A DNA stretch of 6,808 bases from Chthonomonadaceae bacterium (GCA_025355115.1 JANXLO010000199.1:1-6808); one strand, 5' to 3'; counted from the stretch's first letter, positions 1 through 5,739 are shown. Numbers and translations: made by a program. The notes: generated by a model from the letters alone, not told the origin.

Positions 1-797
1 CCGCTCTGCCCGGCGAAGCGACTGCCGACGAGGGCAAGGAGACGTTCCGGGTCCTCCACGTCTCCGATCTCCACGACAACGCCGCAGGCCTCAACTTTGT
101 TCGGGACGTCGCCGCGCAGTTCAAAGTGGCTTTCATCGTCGACACTGGCGACCTGACAGACTTCGGCAGCCCGCCGGAGACTTATATGGTGCAGAGCGTC
201 TCGAAGCTGCCCTACCCCTACATTTTCATAGCGGGCAACCACGATTCTTACGCGATAACAGATGCCTTCCGCTCCGCACCCAACGTCACCATCCTTAACG
301 GCCAGGTCATGACCGCCGAAGGACTGACGCTATGCGGTCTGCCAAACCCAGCCTCAGAGCGTCCAGGCGTCGGCAGTGTGGACGCCGCCACGGGCACTCT
401 CCAGGCGAACGGCGACAAGTTGCTTAAGGTGGTACAGTCGCTTCCCGCGCCTCCTGACATCATCGCCCTGCACGACCCGGAGGAGGCGGCTCCGCTCTGG
501 AACCGAGTGCCGCTGATCCTGTGCGGGCATGAGCATCGCGACTACATCGAGACGAGGGAGCCGCGCGCCGCGCCCAACTCCCTGCGCACGATTCTCTGCA
601 ACGCAGGCTCCACTGGGGCCGCCGGATTTCGCTACCTGGAGAAGTCGAAGGGCGTCCCGTACTCTTGCGCCGTCCTCACCTACCGCCGACCTCTGCGGCC
701 CGGCGACCACCCCGCTCTCCGCTCCATCGACCTTATCACCTTGAGCGGCTCCCTCGGCGAATACTCCATCTCCCACACCCCATTCGCCGCCCCGTAG
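1..797 (+). CDS. Metallophosphoesterase, C-terminal part (5' end outside window)
   Basis: The frame is open from the left edge (first full codon at 3) to a TAG at 795-797, giving 264 visible residues. The calcineurin-like metal-binding motifs appear in family order: SDLH (nt 63-74, an Asp-x-His pair), GDLTD (about nt 147-161), GNHD (nt 234-245), LHD (about nt 468-476) and GHEH (about nt 525-536). These build a dinuclear metal centre that hydrolyses phosphoester bonds; the substrate cannot be read from the sequence. A GTG at 126 could be taken as the start, but it lies inside the fold, after the essential SDLH motif, so the gene must begin upstream. From memory, closest in style are bacterial proteins with a membrane-spanning N-terminal half before this domain (phrases like VDTGD-TD and GNHDS), so the missing part may be membrane-embedded; this is inference. 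The gene converges with the lipoprotein gene 25 bp downstream. Confidence 0.88.
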   Translation, partial: ALPGEATADEGKETFRVLHVSDLHDNAAGLNFVRDVAAQFKVAFIVDTGDLTDFGSPPETYMVQSVSKLPYPYIFIAGNHDSYAITDAFRSAPNVTILNGQVMTAEGLTLCGLPNPASERPGVGSVDAATGTLQANGDKLLKVVQSLPAPPDIIALHDPEEAAPLWNRVPLILCGHEHRDYIETREPRAAPNSLRTILCNAGSTGAAGFRYLEKSKGVPYSCAVLTYRRPLRPGDHPALRSIDLITLSGSLGEYSISHTPFAAP

Positions 798-822
798 CTG
801 TCGAAATTGTCACAGGATTCAG

Positions 823-1308
823 TTACTGCCCGATGGCTATTCCCGACATCTTTTGAACTCCGTCTTTTTTTGACAACGTGATGCGCACGTGGCTCTGCTT
901 CATCGTCTCAGCTGAGACGACGGACTGCGTCGCATTGCCGGAGTCGAGCTTCCAATTTTTGAGGGTGGTCTCATCTGCCCCAGAACCGTGGAAGGAGGAG
1001 CTGAAAGAAGTTATGAAGGCCTTTCGGAATGCGGCCCTGTTGGGCTCATCCGAGAAGGCTGTGTACTTAGAGCCGACATTCTCCGTCGCGACCTGAAAGT
1101 TCTCCCAATCAATCTCGTCTCCAACGCTCTGCTCTCCCTTCGCGAGGGCCATGAAGGCGGACTTCGCAAACTCCGTGTCCGTCATGACCGGACGGGACTG
1201 AACGGAGGGGGATGATCCTGTGCCAGTCGTCGCGCCAGGCAGGTGACATCCCTGCAGCAGCGCGGCGCTAATCGTAAAGAGTAGAGCACATAGAAGTTTT
1301 TGTTGCAT
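823..1308 (-). CDS. Putative lipoprotein of unknown function (161 aa)
   Basis: The start is the ATG at 1308, because AGGAGA lies 6 nt upstream; an in-frame ATG at 1353 would add 15 residues before the signal peptide and has no such site. The N-terminus is a lipoprotein signal: Met-Gln-Gln-Lys, a hydrophobic stretch (residues 5-18), then the lipobox LQGC with Cys21 as the lipidated residue. Gln at the -2 position is less usual. Residue +2 is His, not Asp, so nothing signals inner-membrane retention by the E. coli rule. A Gly/Ser/Thr-rich linker (25-40) leads to a domain of about 115 residues with two predicted helices (45-70, 93-106) and then strand-like segments (116-160). That helix-then-sheet order could fit an NTF2-like fold, but no motif confirms it. 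I do not recognise the family. The stop is TAA at 823-825. Confidence 0.8.
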   Translation of the reverse strand: MQQKLLCALLFTISAALLQGCHLPGATTGTGSSPSVQSRPVMTDTEFAKSAFMALAKGEQSVGDEIDWENFQVATENVGSKYTAFSDEPNRAAFRKAFITSFSSSFHGSGADETTLKNWKLDSGNATQSVVSAETMKQSHVRITLSKKDGVQKMSGIAIGQ

Positions 1309-1314
1309 CGTTTT

Positions 1315-1320
1315 TCTCCT
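1315..1320 (-). promoter_or_regulatory. Shine-Dalgarno site of the lipoprotein gene
   Basis: On the minus strand AGGAGA is followed by 6 nt (aaaacg) and then ATG at 1308. The match and spacing are close to ideal, and this decides the start over the in-frame ATG at 1353. Confidence 0.8.
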
Positions 1321-1370
1321 GGATGGAATGGCTGACCTGGGCGAACATGGCAAACGGGAATTTCGACGAT

Positions 1371-1376
1371 ATTATA
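1371..1376 (-). promoter_or_regulatory. Probable -10 element for the lipoprotein gene
   Basis: The minus strand reads GGGGTATAATATCG, with a perfect TATAAT at 1376-1371. Transcription would start near 1364, giving a leader of about 55 nt before the ATG at 1308. No good TTGACA-like hexamer lies 16-18 nt upstream (the minus strand has AGTCCT there), and the bases before the hexamer are GGG, not the extended TGn. Either the -35 is weak or an activator helps. If real, the lipoprotein is transcribed independently of the methyltransferase gene upstream. Confidence 0.55.
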
Positions 1377-1469
1377 CCCCACCTGTTAGTCAGAGGACTG
1401 AGAGTTGCACATCGTAACAATTCTGCCTTACTGCAAGACTACAAGTCAGTATGCAAGGCTTGAACTCGA

Positions 1470-2516
1470 TTACTTAAGATTATTTCCAATGAGGGTCTCA
1501 AGGCGAAAATGCGCAGCGGTGCTGGCGATGAGGCGGGAGCGGCTTGTCGTGATGGCAAGGTCGCCAAGGTCACAGCCGATCCAACGGCGGTCGAGGCGGT
1601 TCGCGACGGCGAGCGTTGTTCCGCTGCCACAGCAGAAATCAGCGACCAGATCACCGGGATTGGTGGAGGCGAGAAGGATGCGCTCCAAAAGCGCTTCCGG
1701 CTTCTGCGTGGGGTAGCCGGTGCGGAGAGGGCTGGCCTGATTTTCTATGTCGATGAACCAGTAGTCGAGCGGAAGGGTTCCGGCGCCGAGATAGTGGCGG
1801 AAGGTGAGCTCTGGGGAGAGCGTCTCCATCTCAGGGGCGACGTCGCGCTTGGAGCGAAGAGGACTGCCCACGATGCCGCGACCCATGAGGCGGTACTTCC
1901 CCTTCTCATCCGCATGACGGAATTTGCGGATACTGGACTCGGAGTAGGGCTCGCGAACGGGGTCGGGGTTGAAGGTGAAGACGTCGGAGTTCGTGTAGAA
2001 GAGCAAAGTGTCGTGCTTGCGGTTCCAGCGCTTCTTGGAATTGATGGCCTCGCGATAGCACCATACGATCTCGTTCTGAAACCGCTCCACGCCAAAAATC
2101 TCATCCAGCAGCAACTTGGCGTAGTGGACGGAGTGCCAGCTGAGATGAAGATAGAGGCAGCCAGTCTCGGAGAGAAGATCGCGGGCCAACGTCAGGCGGT
2201 CGAAGAGCCACTGAAGGTAGTTGCCCAGCGTCCGCCATGAGTCCGTAAACGCCGATGGTTCGTTCGGCGCGGCCTCCCTCGCCTTCCATTCCCGCCCAGT
2301 AAAAAACGGTGGGTCAAGGTAGATCAGGTCTATTTTGCCGCGCAGTTCCCCAAGCAGGGCTGACATGACTGCCAGGTTGTCCCCCTGTATCAGCCGATTG
2401 GGCGCCGTTGCGTCCTGCGTCCCAATTTTTTCCACAACATGCAGAACAGGCAACGGAGAAAATTCAATTTGCGCCGTGTGCTTGCCATCCCATTCCAGGC
2501 GGACTCCCTCCGTCAT
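1470..2516 (-). CDS. Site-specific DNA methyltransferase, beta class, probably N6-adenine
   Basis: This 348-residue protein carries the amino-methyltransferase motifs in beta-class order. Near the N-terminus is a GDNLAVM segment (45-51), then the catalytic motif IV DPPF (68-71) in the context IYLDPPFFTG. A variable middle region (about 150-255) should hold target recognition. Near the C-terminus come GYPTQKPEALLERI (268-280) and the S-adenosylmethionine-binding motif I, DFCCGSGTT (293-301), followed by RRWIGCDLG (310-318). DPPF, not SPPY, favours N6-adenine over N4-cytosine. It is much shorter than type III Mod subunits (about 600 aa) and resembles type II or orphan enzymes. The start ATG at 2516 has AGAAGGG 8 nt upstream; the stop is TAA at 1470-1472. 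No restriction endonuclease or specificity gene flanks it, so it looks like an orphan with a possible epigenetic role. The recognition site cannot be read from the sequence. Confidence 0.9.
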   Translation of the reverse strand: MTEGVRLEWDGKHTAQIEFSPLPVLHVVEKIGTQDATAPNRLIQGDNLAVMSALLGELRGKIDLIYLDPPFFTGREWKAREAAPNEPSAFTDSWRTLGNYLQWLFDRLTLARDLLSETGCLYLHLSWHSVHYAKLLLDEIFGVERFQNEIVWCYREAINSKKRWNRKHDTLLFYTNSDVFTFNPDPVREPYSESSIRKFRHADEKGKYRLMGRGIVGSPLRSKRDVAPEMETLSPELTFRHYLGAGTLPLDYWFIDIENQASPLRTGYPTQKPEALLERILLASTNPGDLVADFCCGSGTTLAVANRLDRRWIGCDLGDLAITTSRSRLIASTAAHFRLETLIGNNLK

Positions 2517-2582
2517 GTTGTCTGCCCTTCTGACGCACCCCTATGACCGTCGCTAAAGTGCAAGCGTTGAGAGGGGAATTCA

Positions 2583-2594
2583 CGCCGGACGGCG
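2583..2594. repeat. GC-rich inverted repeat in the divergent spacer
   Basis: CGCCG-GA-CGGCG is a perfect 5-bp inverted repeat with a 2-nt centre, and TT (2579-2580) and AA (2595-2596) can extend it if CA bulges. It sits in the 175-bp spacer (2517-2691) between the methyltransferase (-) and isomerase-like (+) genes. The spacer also has two copies of ACCGTC (2546-2551, 2601-2606). It could be an operator shared by the two divergent promoters, but short GC palindromes arise by chance in GC-rich DNA. Confidence 0.3.
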
Positions 2595-2621
2595 AATAGT
2601 ACCGTCAGCGTGTCCCAACGC

Positions 2622-2627
2622 CATAAT
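2622..2627 (+). promoter_or_regulatory. Possible -10 element for the isomerase-like gene
   Basis: CATAAT differs from TATAAT at one position and lies 64 nt before the ATG at 2692. No matching -35 is seen at the usual distance. I found no better candidate on this strand in 2517-2691, and no clear promoter for the methyltransferase on the other strand. Confidence 0.25.
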
Positions 2628-2691
2628 TCGCAGCGAGCTGCCGAAGTTCCTGCAACGATAGTGCCCGTTTGGAAAGGAAAGCAACGACGCC

Positions 2692-3720
2692 ATGAACACA
2701 CAGTTTCAATTCTCCGCCGGAGTATGGAACCTGCATCCCGGAGCCGACCCGTTCGGCCCCCCCGTTCGCAAAGAGCGAGACTTCGTGGAGATCTGCCAGA
2801 TTCTTCAAAAGCTCGGGTTCACGTACGTCCAGCTGCACGACGACGATGCGGTGCCGATGGACGTGCCCGCCGCGCAGATCGGCTCCGCCTGCGCGACCCT
2901 GAGGAAAGTGGCGGGCGACCATGGACTCGGTGTGGAGTTCATCGCGCCCCGCCTGTGGGAGGATCCGCGCTTCGCCGACGGCGGCATCACCGCGAACAAT
3001 GCAGCCTCTCGCGCCCTGGCGCTCGACCGCGCAAAGCGCTCGGTGGACATCGCCAATGAACTCGGAACCGACCGCCTCGTCCTCTGGCCCGCTCGTGAGG
3101 GCACCTATATCCGGGAAGCGAAGGACGCGCTCGTCTCGTTTCAGCGGATGCTCGACTACTGCAACGCGATCCTGTCCTACGACCCCAAAATACGTATTCT
3201 GGCGGAGATGAAGCCGAACGAGCCGATGGACCTGATGTATCTGCCCAGCACCGGCCATTTCATCGCTCTCGCCTACAAGACCATCGATCCCGCCCGCACC
3301 GGAGTGCTCATCGAGGCGGCCCACTGCATCCTACTCGGCCTCGATCCCTCCGACGAGATGGCCTACGCACTCTTCCACGACAAGCTGTGGGGCGTCCATC
3401 TGAACGACCAGAATGGCCTGAAGTACGACCAAGACAAGAGCTTCGGAAGCGTCGATCTGCGCCGGGCCTTCAACTGCGTCGATGTGCTGGTTCGCAGCGA
3501 CTACGGCTCCAAGGGCGAAGTCGTCGGGCTGGACATCAAAGCGATGCGGACACAGTCCCACGAACTCGCCTGGAAGCACCTCGCGAACAGCAAGGAGATT
3601 TTCGAGCGGCTCGTCGCCATCGCCGCGCAGATCGACCGCAAGGAGTGGCAGTCATACGTAGATGCTCAGGACTACGAAGGGCTGGAGATGTTCATCGTCC
3701 GGAACCTGCTCGGAGGATAG
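2692..3720 (+). CDS. Xylose-isomerase-like TIM-barrel protein (sugar isomerase/epimerase)
   Basis: The 342 residues align by eye along most of their length with class I (Streptomyces-type) xylose isomerases, remembered rather than searched. Conserved landmarks are the ring-opening His49 in LHDDD, Trp12 and Trp132, FADGGITANN (94-103), Glu172 and Lys174 in AEMKPNEP, Glu208 and His211 in IEAAH, QNGLKYDQD (240-248) with Asp246 and Asp248, and Asp281. Two departures stand out: the beta-7 metal ligand, Asp in xylose isomerase, is His236 (VHLND), and the C-terminal arm used for tetramerisation is about 50 residues shorter. A metal-dependent aldose-ketose isomerase or epimerase is therefore likely, but D-xylose as substrate should not be assumed. 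It is presumably cytoplasmic (no signal peptide). A GGAAAGGAAA purine run ends about 12 nt before the ATG. The ankyrin gene follows on the same strand; no xylose transporter or xylulokinase gene is nearby. Confidence 0.85.
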   Translation: MNTQFQFSAGVWNLHPGADPFGPPVRKERDFVEICQILQKLGFTYVQLHDDDAVPMDVPAAQIGSACATLRKVAGDHGLGVEFIAPRLWEDPRFADGGITANNAASRALALDRAKRSVDIANELGTDRLVLWPAREGTYIREAKDALVSFQRMLDYCNAILSYDPKIRILAEMKPNEPMDLMYLPSTGHFIALAYKTIDPARTGVLIEAAHCILLGLDPSDEMAYALFHDKLWGVHLNDQNGLKYDQDKSFGSVDLRRAFNCVDVLVRSDYGSKGEVVGLDIKAMRTQSHELAWKHLANSKEIFERLVAIAAQIDRKEWQSYVDAQDYEGLEMFIVRNLLGG

Positions 3721-3819
3721 GCTGCCCGCAACGTGGGTGAACTTTTCGGTCATTGCGGACAACGAAACAGTCAGTGGATGACGATCTGTGCCGGATGGCT
3801 GAAGATGGAAGCAGGACGA

Positions 3820-5484
3820 ATGGAAGAGACAGGCATTTCTCCGCCCGTTGGGTTGAAATCGAAGCGCGGCAGCCGACTACGGCTGTTCGCGCTCTCCGTG
3901 TTGCTTGCCCTATGCGTTGGCGTCTATCTTCCCCTCCGCGCTGGCCGAGCCAACGACAGGCTGATGAAAAGCATCGCGGCGAACGATCAAGCGGGAGTCG
4001 AGGCTGCGCTCGCCAGCGGAGCGGATGCCGACCTGCGCATGAACACCTACATCGCGTCGGATAACGCAGGCAGTCTCAGGGACTTCGTGCGGCTGTTTGT
4101 TCATCGCGCGGTGAAAAGGCCCGGCAATGCCAGAACGGTTCTGATGATCGCAGTGACCGGCGAGAATGAGGGGATTGTCAAAACCCTGCTCGCGCATGGC
4201 GCCCACCTCAATCTTCAGATCGAAAACGGCAGCACCGCGCTGCTCGCCGCGGCATCGAGACGTTCGACGTCCCTGTTGTCCACGCTGCTGGCAAACGGCG
4301 CGGACATTCATGCGAAGAACCGTGCGGGTGCCACCGCTCTGCTCATTGCGGCGCAGACGGGGCGTGCCGAGAACGTAAAAGCTCTGCTGGCAAAGGGCGA
4401 GGACATTCACGAATCCGATGCTCTGAAGCAGACAGCGCTGACTCTGGCGGTCGCGAACCGCCGCGAGGAGACGGTGAAGATCCTGCTCGCTGCGGGGGCC
4501 GATGAGCGGGACCTGAAGGCGGTCACTTTCGCCCCGAGCGGCCCGATCAGGAGCTTCGCGGGAGGAATGGGCTTCTCGCAATCGATTGTCACCGTCAACG
4601 GCATGACGACCGTGACCCACACGATGATCAGCGGCCCGGCCCCGCCTCCAAAGCAGAATCTTATCTCCATGCCTCCCCTTGCTTTCGCGGCCAAAAACGG
4701 CAGTACCTCCCTGCTGAAATACCTCTGGCACCGGAGTAGCGACGAGCAGAGAAAGCAGGCGTCTAGGGATATTCTCAGCGTTGCCGTTCAGACTGGCCAA
4801 TCGGAGATGGTGCGGTTTCTTCTGGATGAGGGCGCTACCGTCAATCCTTCGCCCGTCTCGCTGCCGTCAGGCTACCGAGCCCCAGCGCGCTTGATAAGCG
4901 GCTACGACCCGACTCGAGTCTACACGCCGCTCCACTACGCCGCGGCGCTGCCTGATCCCCGCATAGCCAGGATGCTGATCGAGCACGGCGCGAACGTGAA
5001 TGCAAAGGATGCAGCCAGCACGACTCCCCTCATGGCCGCCGCGAGCGGCAGCCATGTCACGACGATGCGTCTGCTGCTCGAGCACGGCGCGGACGTCCAC
5101 GATACGGAGACTTCTGGCGGACAGAATGCACTGATGCGCGCCAAGTTGAATCCGGATGCCGTGCGCCTTCTGCTAGATCACGGCATCGCGGTGAACGCGC
5201 GGGAGCACATGGGCAGAACCGCCCTGATGTTTTGCTTTGACCTCAAAGTCCTGACTCTTCTGCTCGAGCGAGGAGCGGACGTGAACGCTCGCGATGCACA
5301 GGGCAACTCAGCGCTCCTCCTCTCAGTGAAATCTTTTCAAATCGAACCTGCCAAACTGCTGATAAAGCACGGCGCTGCCCTCACGGTGACCAATGGTCAG
5401 GGCGAGACGCCCCTGTCCGCGGCTCGAGCCCTGCACATGCAGTCCATGGCGGACCTGCTGATCGCCGCCGGTGCGAAAAATTAA
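3820..5484 (+). CDS. Membrane-anchored or secreted ankyrin-repeat protein (about 554 aa)
   Basis: About 13 ankyrin repeats fill the protein, shown by recurring TALLxAAxxG and LLxxGADVNAxD patterns. With the start at 3820, repeats lie at about 45-72, 105-230 (four), 284-341 (two) and 368-554 (six). A hydrophobic segment (20-39) follows a Lys/Arg-rich N-terminus; by the positive-inside rule the repeats would be extracytoplasmic, either anchored or released after AGRA (about 41-44). Three non-repeat insertions break the array, at about 73-104, 233-283 and 342-367. The second contains a strand-like Val/Thr-rich stretch followed by GPAPPP. The start is uncertain. ATG at 3820 has GGAAG 8 nt upstream, while ATG 3805, ATG 3778 and GTG 3733 are in frame; GGAGGA (3712-3717) is 15 nt before the GTG, too far. 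Ankyrin repeats bind proteins; the partner is unknown. A 33-aa membrane ORF follows 31 nt later. Confidence 0.85.
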   Translation: MEETGISPPVGLKSKRGSRLRLFALSVLLALCVGVYLPLRAGRANDRLMKSIAANDQAGVEAALASGADADLRMNTYIASDNAGSLRDFVRLFVHRAVKRPGNARTVLMIAVTGENEGIVKTLLAHGAHLNLQIENGSTALLAAASRRSTSLLSTLLANGADIHAKNRAGATALLIAAQTGRAENVKALLAKGEDIHESDALKQTALTLAVANRREETVKILLAAGADERDLKAVTFAPSGPIRSFAGGMGFSQSIVTVNGMTTVTHTMISGPAPPPKQNLISMPPLAFAAKNGSTSLLKYLWHRSSDEQRKQASRDILSVAVQTGQSEMVRFLLDEGATVNPSPVSLPSGYRAPARLISGYDPTRVYTPLHYAAALPDPRIARMLIEHGANVNAKDAASTTPLMAAASGSHVTTMRLLLEHGADVHDTETSGGQNALMRAKLNPDAVRLLLDHGIAVNAREHMGRTALMFCFDLKVLTLLLERGADVNARDAQGNSALLLSVKSFQIEPAKLLIKHGAALTVTNGQGETPLSAARALHMQSMADLLIAAGAKN

Positions 5485-5505
5485 GTCGTGCGATCAACAC
5501 AGAAC

Positions 5506-5511
5506 AAGGAG
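5506..5511 (+). promoter_or_regulatory. Strong Shine-Dalgarno site before the small membrane ORF
   Basis: AAGGAG lies 4 nt before ATG 5516 and 10 nt before ATG 5522. It is among the best ribosome-binding sequences in the window, which argues that the short ORF is translated. Confidence 0.65.
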
Positions 5512-5515
5512 CTGC

Positions 5516-5617
5516 ATGCCGATGAGCTTTACGCTGATTATTCTGGTCGTAGCTTTGGCTGGGGCTGTGCTGCTCGTCGGAGCAGTTGCGTTCAACGTCC
5601 TTTCAAAAAAACGATGA
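5516..5617 (+). CDS. Small single-pass membrane protein (33 aa)
   Basis: This short ORF (ATG 5516, TGA 5615-5617) begins MPMSFTL, continues with about 20 unbroken hydrophobic residues rich in Val, Ala, Leu and Ile (7-26), and ends FNVLSKKR. The pattern is one transmembrane helix with a basic C-terminal tail, so the predicted topology is N-outside, C-inside. AAGGAG stands 4 nt before the first ATG and 10 nt before a second (5522), which would give 31 residues; either is possible. It starts 31 nt after the ankyrin gene stop with no promoter between, so it is probably on the same transcript. Its size is below the cutoff of most gene callers. I recognise no family. A modulator or membrane partner of the ankyrin protein is conceivable from position alone. 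The alternative is a chance hydrophobic frame, but the Shine-Dalgarno sequence and clean helix argue against that. Confidence 0.6.
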   Translation: MPMSFTLIILVVALAGAVLLVGAVAFNVLSKKR

Positions 5618-5642
5618 GAGGGCACCGCAGAGCTTGCATATC

Positions 5643-5659
5643 ATGCCGATTGTCGGCGT
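5643..5659 (+). repeat. Short hairpin downstream of the small membrane ORF
   Basis: GCCGA-TTG-TCGGC is a perfect 5-bp stem with a 3-nt loop (5645-5657), extended by A-T and a T-G wobble to 7 bp. The bases that follow are not T-rich, so it is not a standard intrinsic terminator. It could protect the 3' end of the upstream transcript. An overlapping repeat GCAT-ATC-ATGC occurs at 5636-5646. Confidence 0.35.
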
Positions 5660-5663
5660 CCCA

Positions 5664-5681
5664 GCCTCCCTCCGGGCAGGC
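5664..5681 (+). repeat. Short hairpin overlapping the -35 region of gatC
   Basis: GCCTCCC-TCC-GGG-(C)-AGGC forms a 7-bp stem with one bulged C. It ends 9 nt before the TATAAT of the gatC promoter, so it occupies the place of a -35 element. No T-tract follows. It may be a regulator site or the remains of a terminator, or it may have no function. Confidence 0.3.
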
Positions 5682-5687
5682 GTAATA

Positions 5688-5696
5688 TGCTATAAT
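5688..5696 (+). promoter_or_regulatory. Extended -10 promoter of gatCA
   Basis: TGC-TATAAT is a perfect -10 with the TGn extension that lets sigma70-type polymerase work without a good -35, and none is seen at the right distance. Transcription would start near 5703, giving a leader of about 54 nt before gatC. The promoter separates the amidotransferase genes from the ankyrin and small-ORF group. Confidence 0.7.
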
Positions 5697-5718
5697 GCAG
5701 TCTCATTGCAACAGTGAA

Positions 5719-5739
5719 CCCCGCCGTTGCGGCGCGGGG
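5719..5739 (+). promoter_or_regulatory. GC-rich hairpin in the gatC 5' leader
   Basis: CCCCGC (5719-5724) pairs with GCGGGG (5734-5739). An inner CG pairs with CG around a TTG loop, leaving GC bulged. The stem ends directly before the weak purine-rich ribosome-binding region AAGAGAGAG (5740-5748) and a TTTTT run (5749-5753) upstream of the ATG at 5757. It could modulate ribosome access or pausing. It is unlikely to be a standard terminator because nine purines separate the stem from the T run. Confidence 0.45.

Noticed and set aside
126..797. GTG at 126 as the start of the metallophosphoesterase
   Set aside because: The essential SDLH metal-binding motif is encoded upstream at 63-74 in the same open frame, so 126 is internal.
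1405..1469. Possible terminator after the methyltransferase gene (TTGCA...TGCAA, GACT-ACA-AGTC)
   Set aside because: The stems are 4-5 bp with a long loop or low stability and no T-run on the minus strand; there is not enough to annotate.
1509..2240. Long open frame on the + strand (243 codons) antisense to the methyltransferase gene
   Set aside because: It lies wholly opposite a gene with clear catalytic motifs, has no recognisable domain, and its Gly/Ala/Val/Glu-rich composition is typical of the complement of a GC-rich gene.
2605..3324. Open frame on the - strand (239 codons) covering the isomerase-like gene start
   Set aside because: It is antisense to a protein with conserved active-site residues and shows no family features of its own.
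3741..3766. Imperfect stem TTTCG...CGAAA between the isomerase-like and ankyrin genes
   Set aside because: The stem is short with a bulge and no T-tract, too weak to call a terminator or operator.
3910..4800. Long open frame on the - strand (296 codons) opposite the ankyrin gene
   Set aside because: The ankyrin repeats on the + strand explain the region; the opposite frame is Arg/Gly/His-rich with no domain, as expected for a mirror frame in GC-rich DNA.
4970..5110. Near-identical nucleotide stretches beginning GAGCACGGCGCG
   Set aside because: They are explained by neighbouring ankyrin repeats encoding the same EHGA consensus, not by a separate DNA repeat.
5488..5685. 65-codon frame overlapping the small membrane ORF in another frame
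   Set aside because: It starts just after the ankyrin stop with no ribosome-binding site, and its sequence has no hydrophobic or domain pattern; the overlapping frame with AAGGAG is the better gene. It matters only as a possible frameshift extension.
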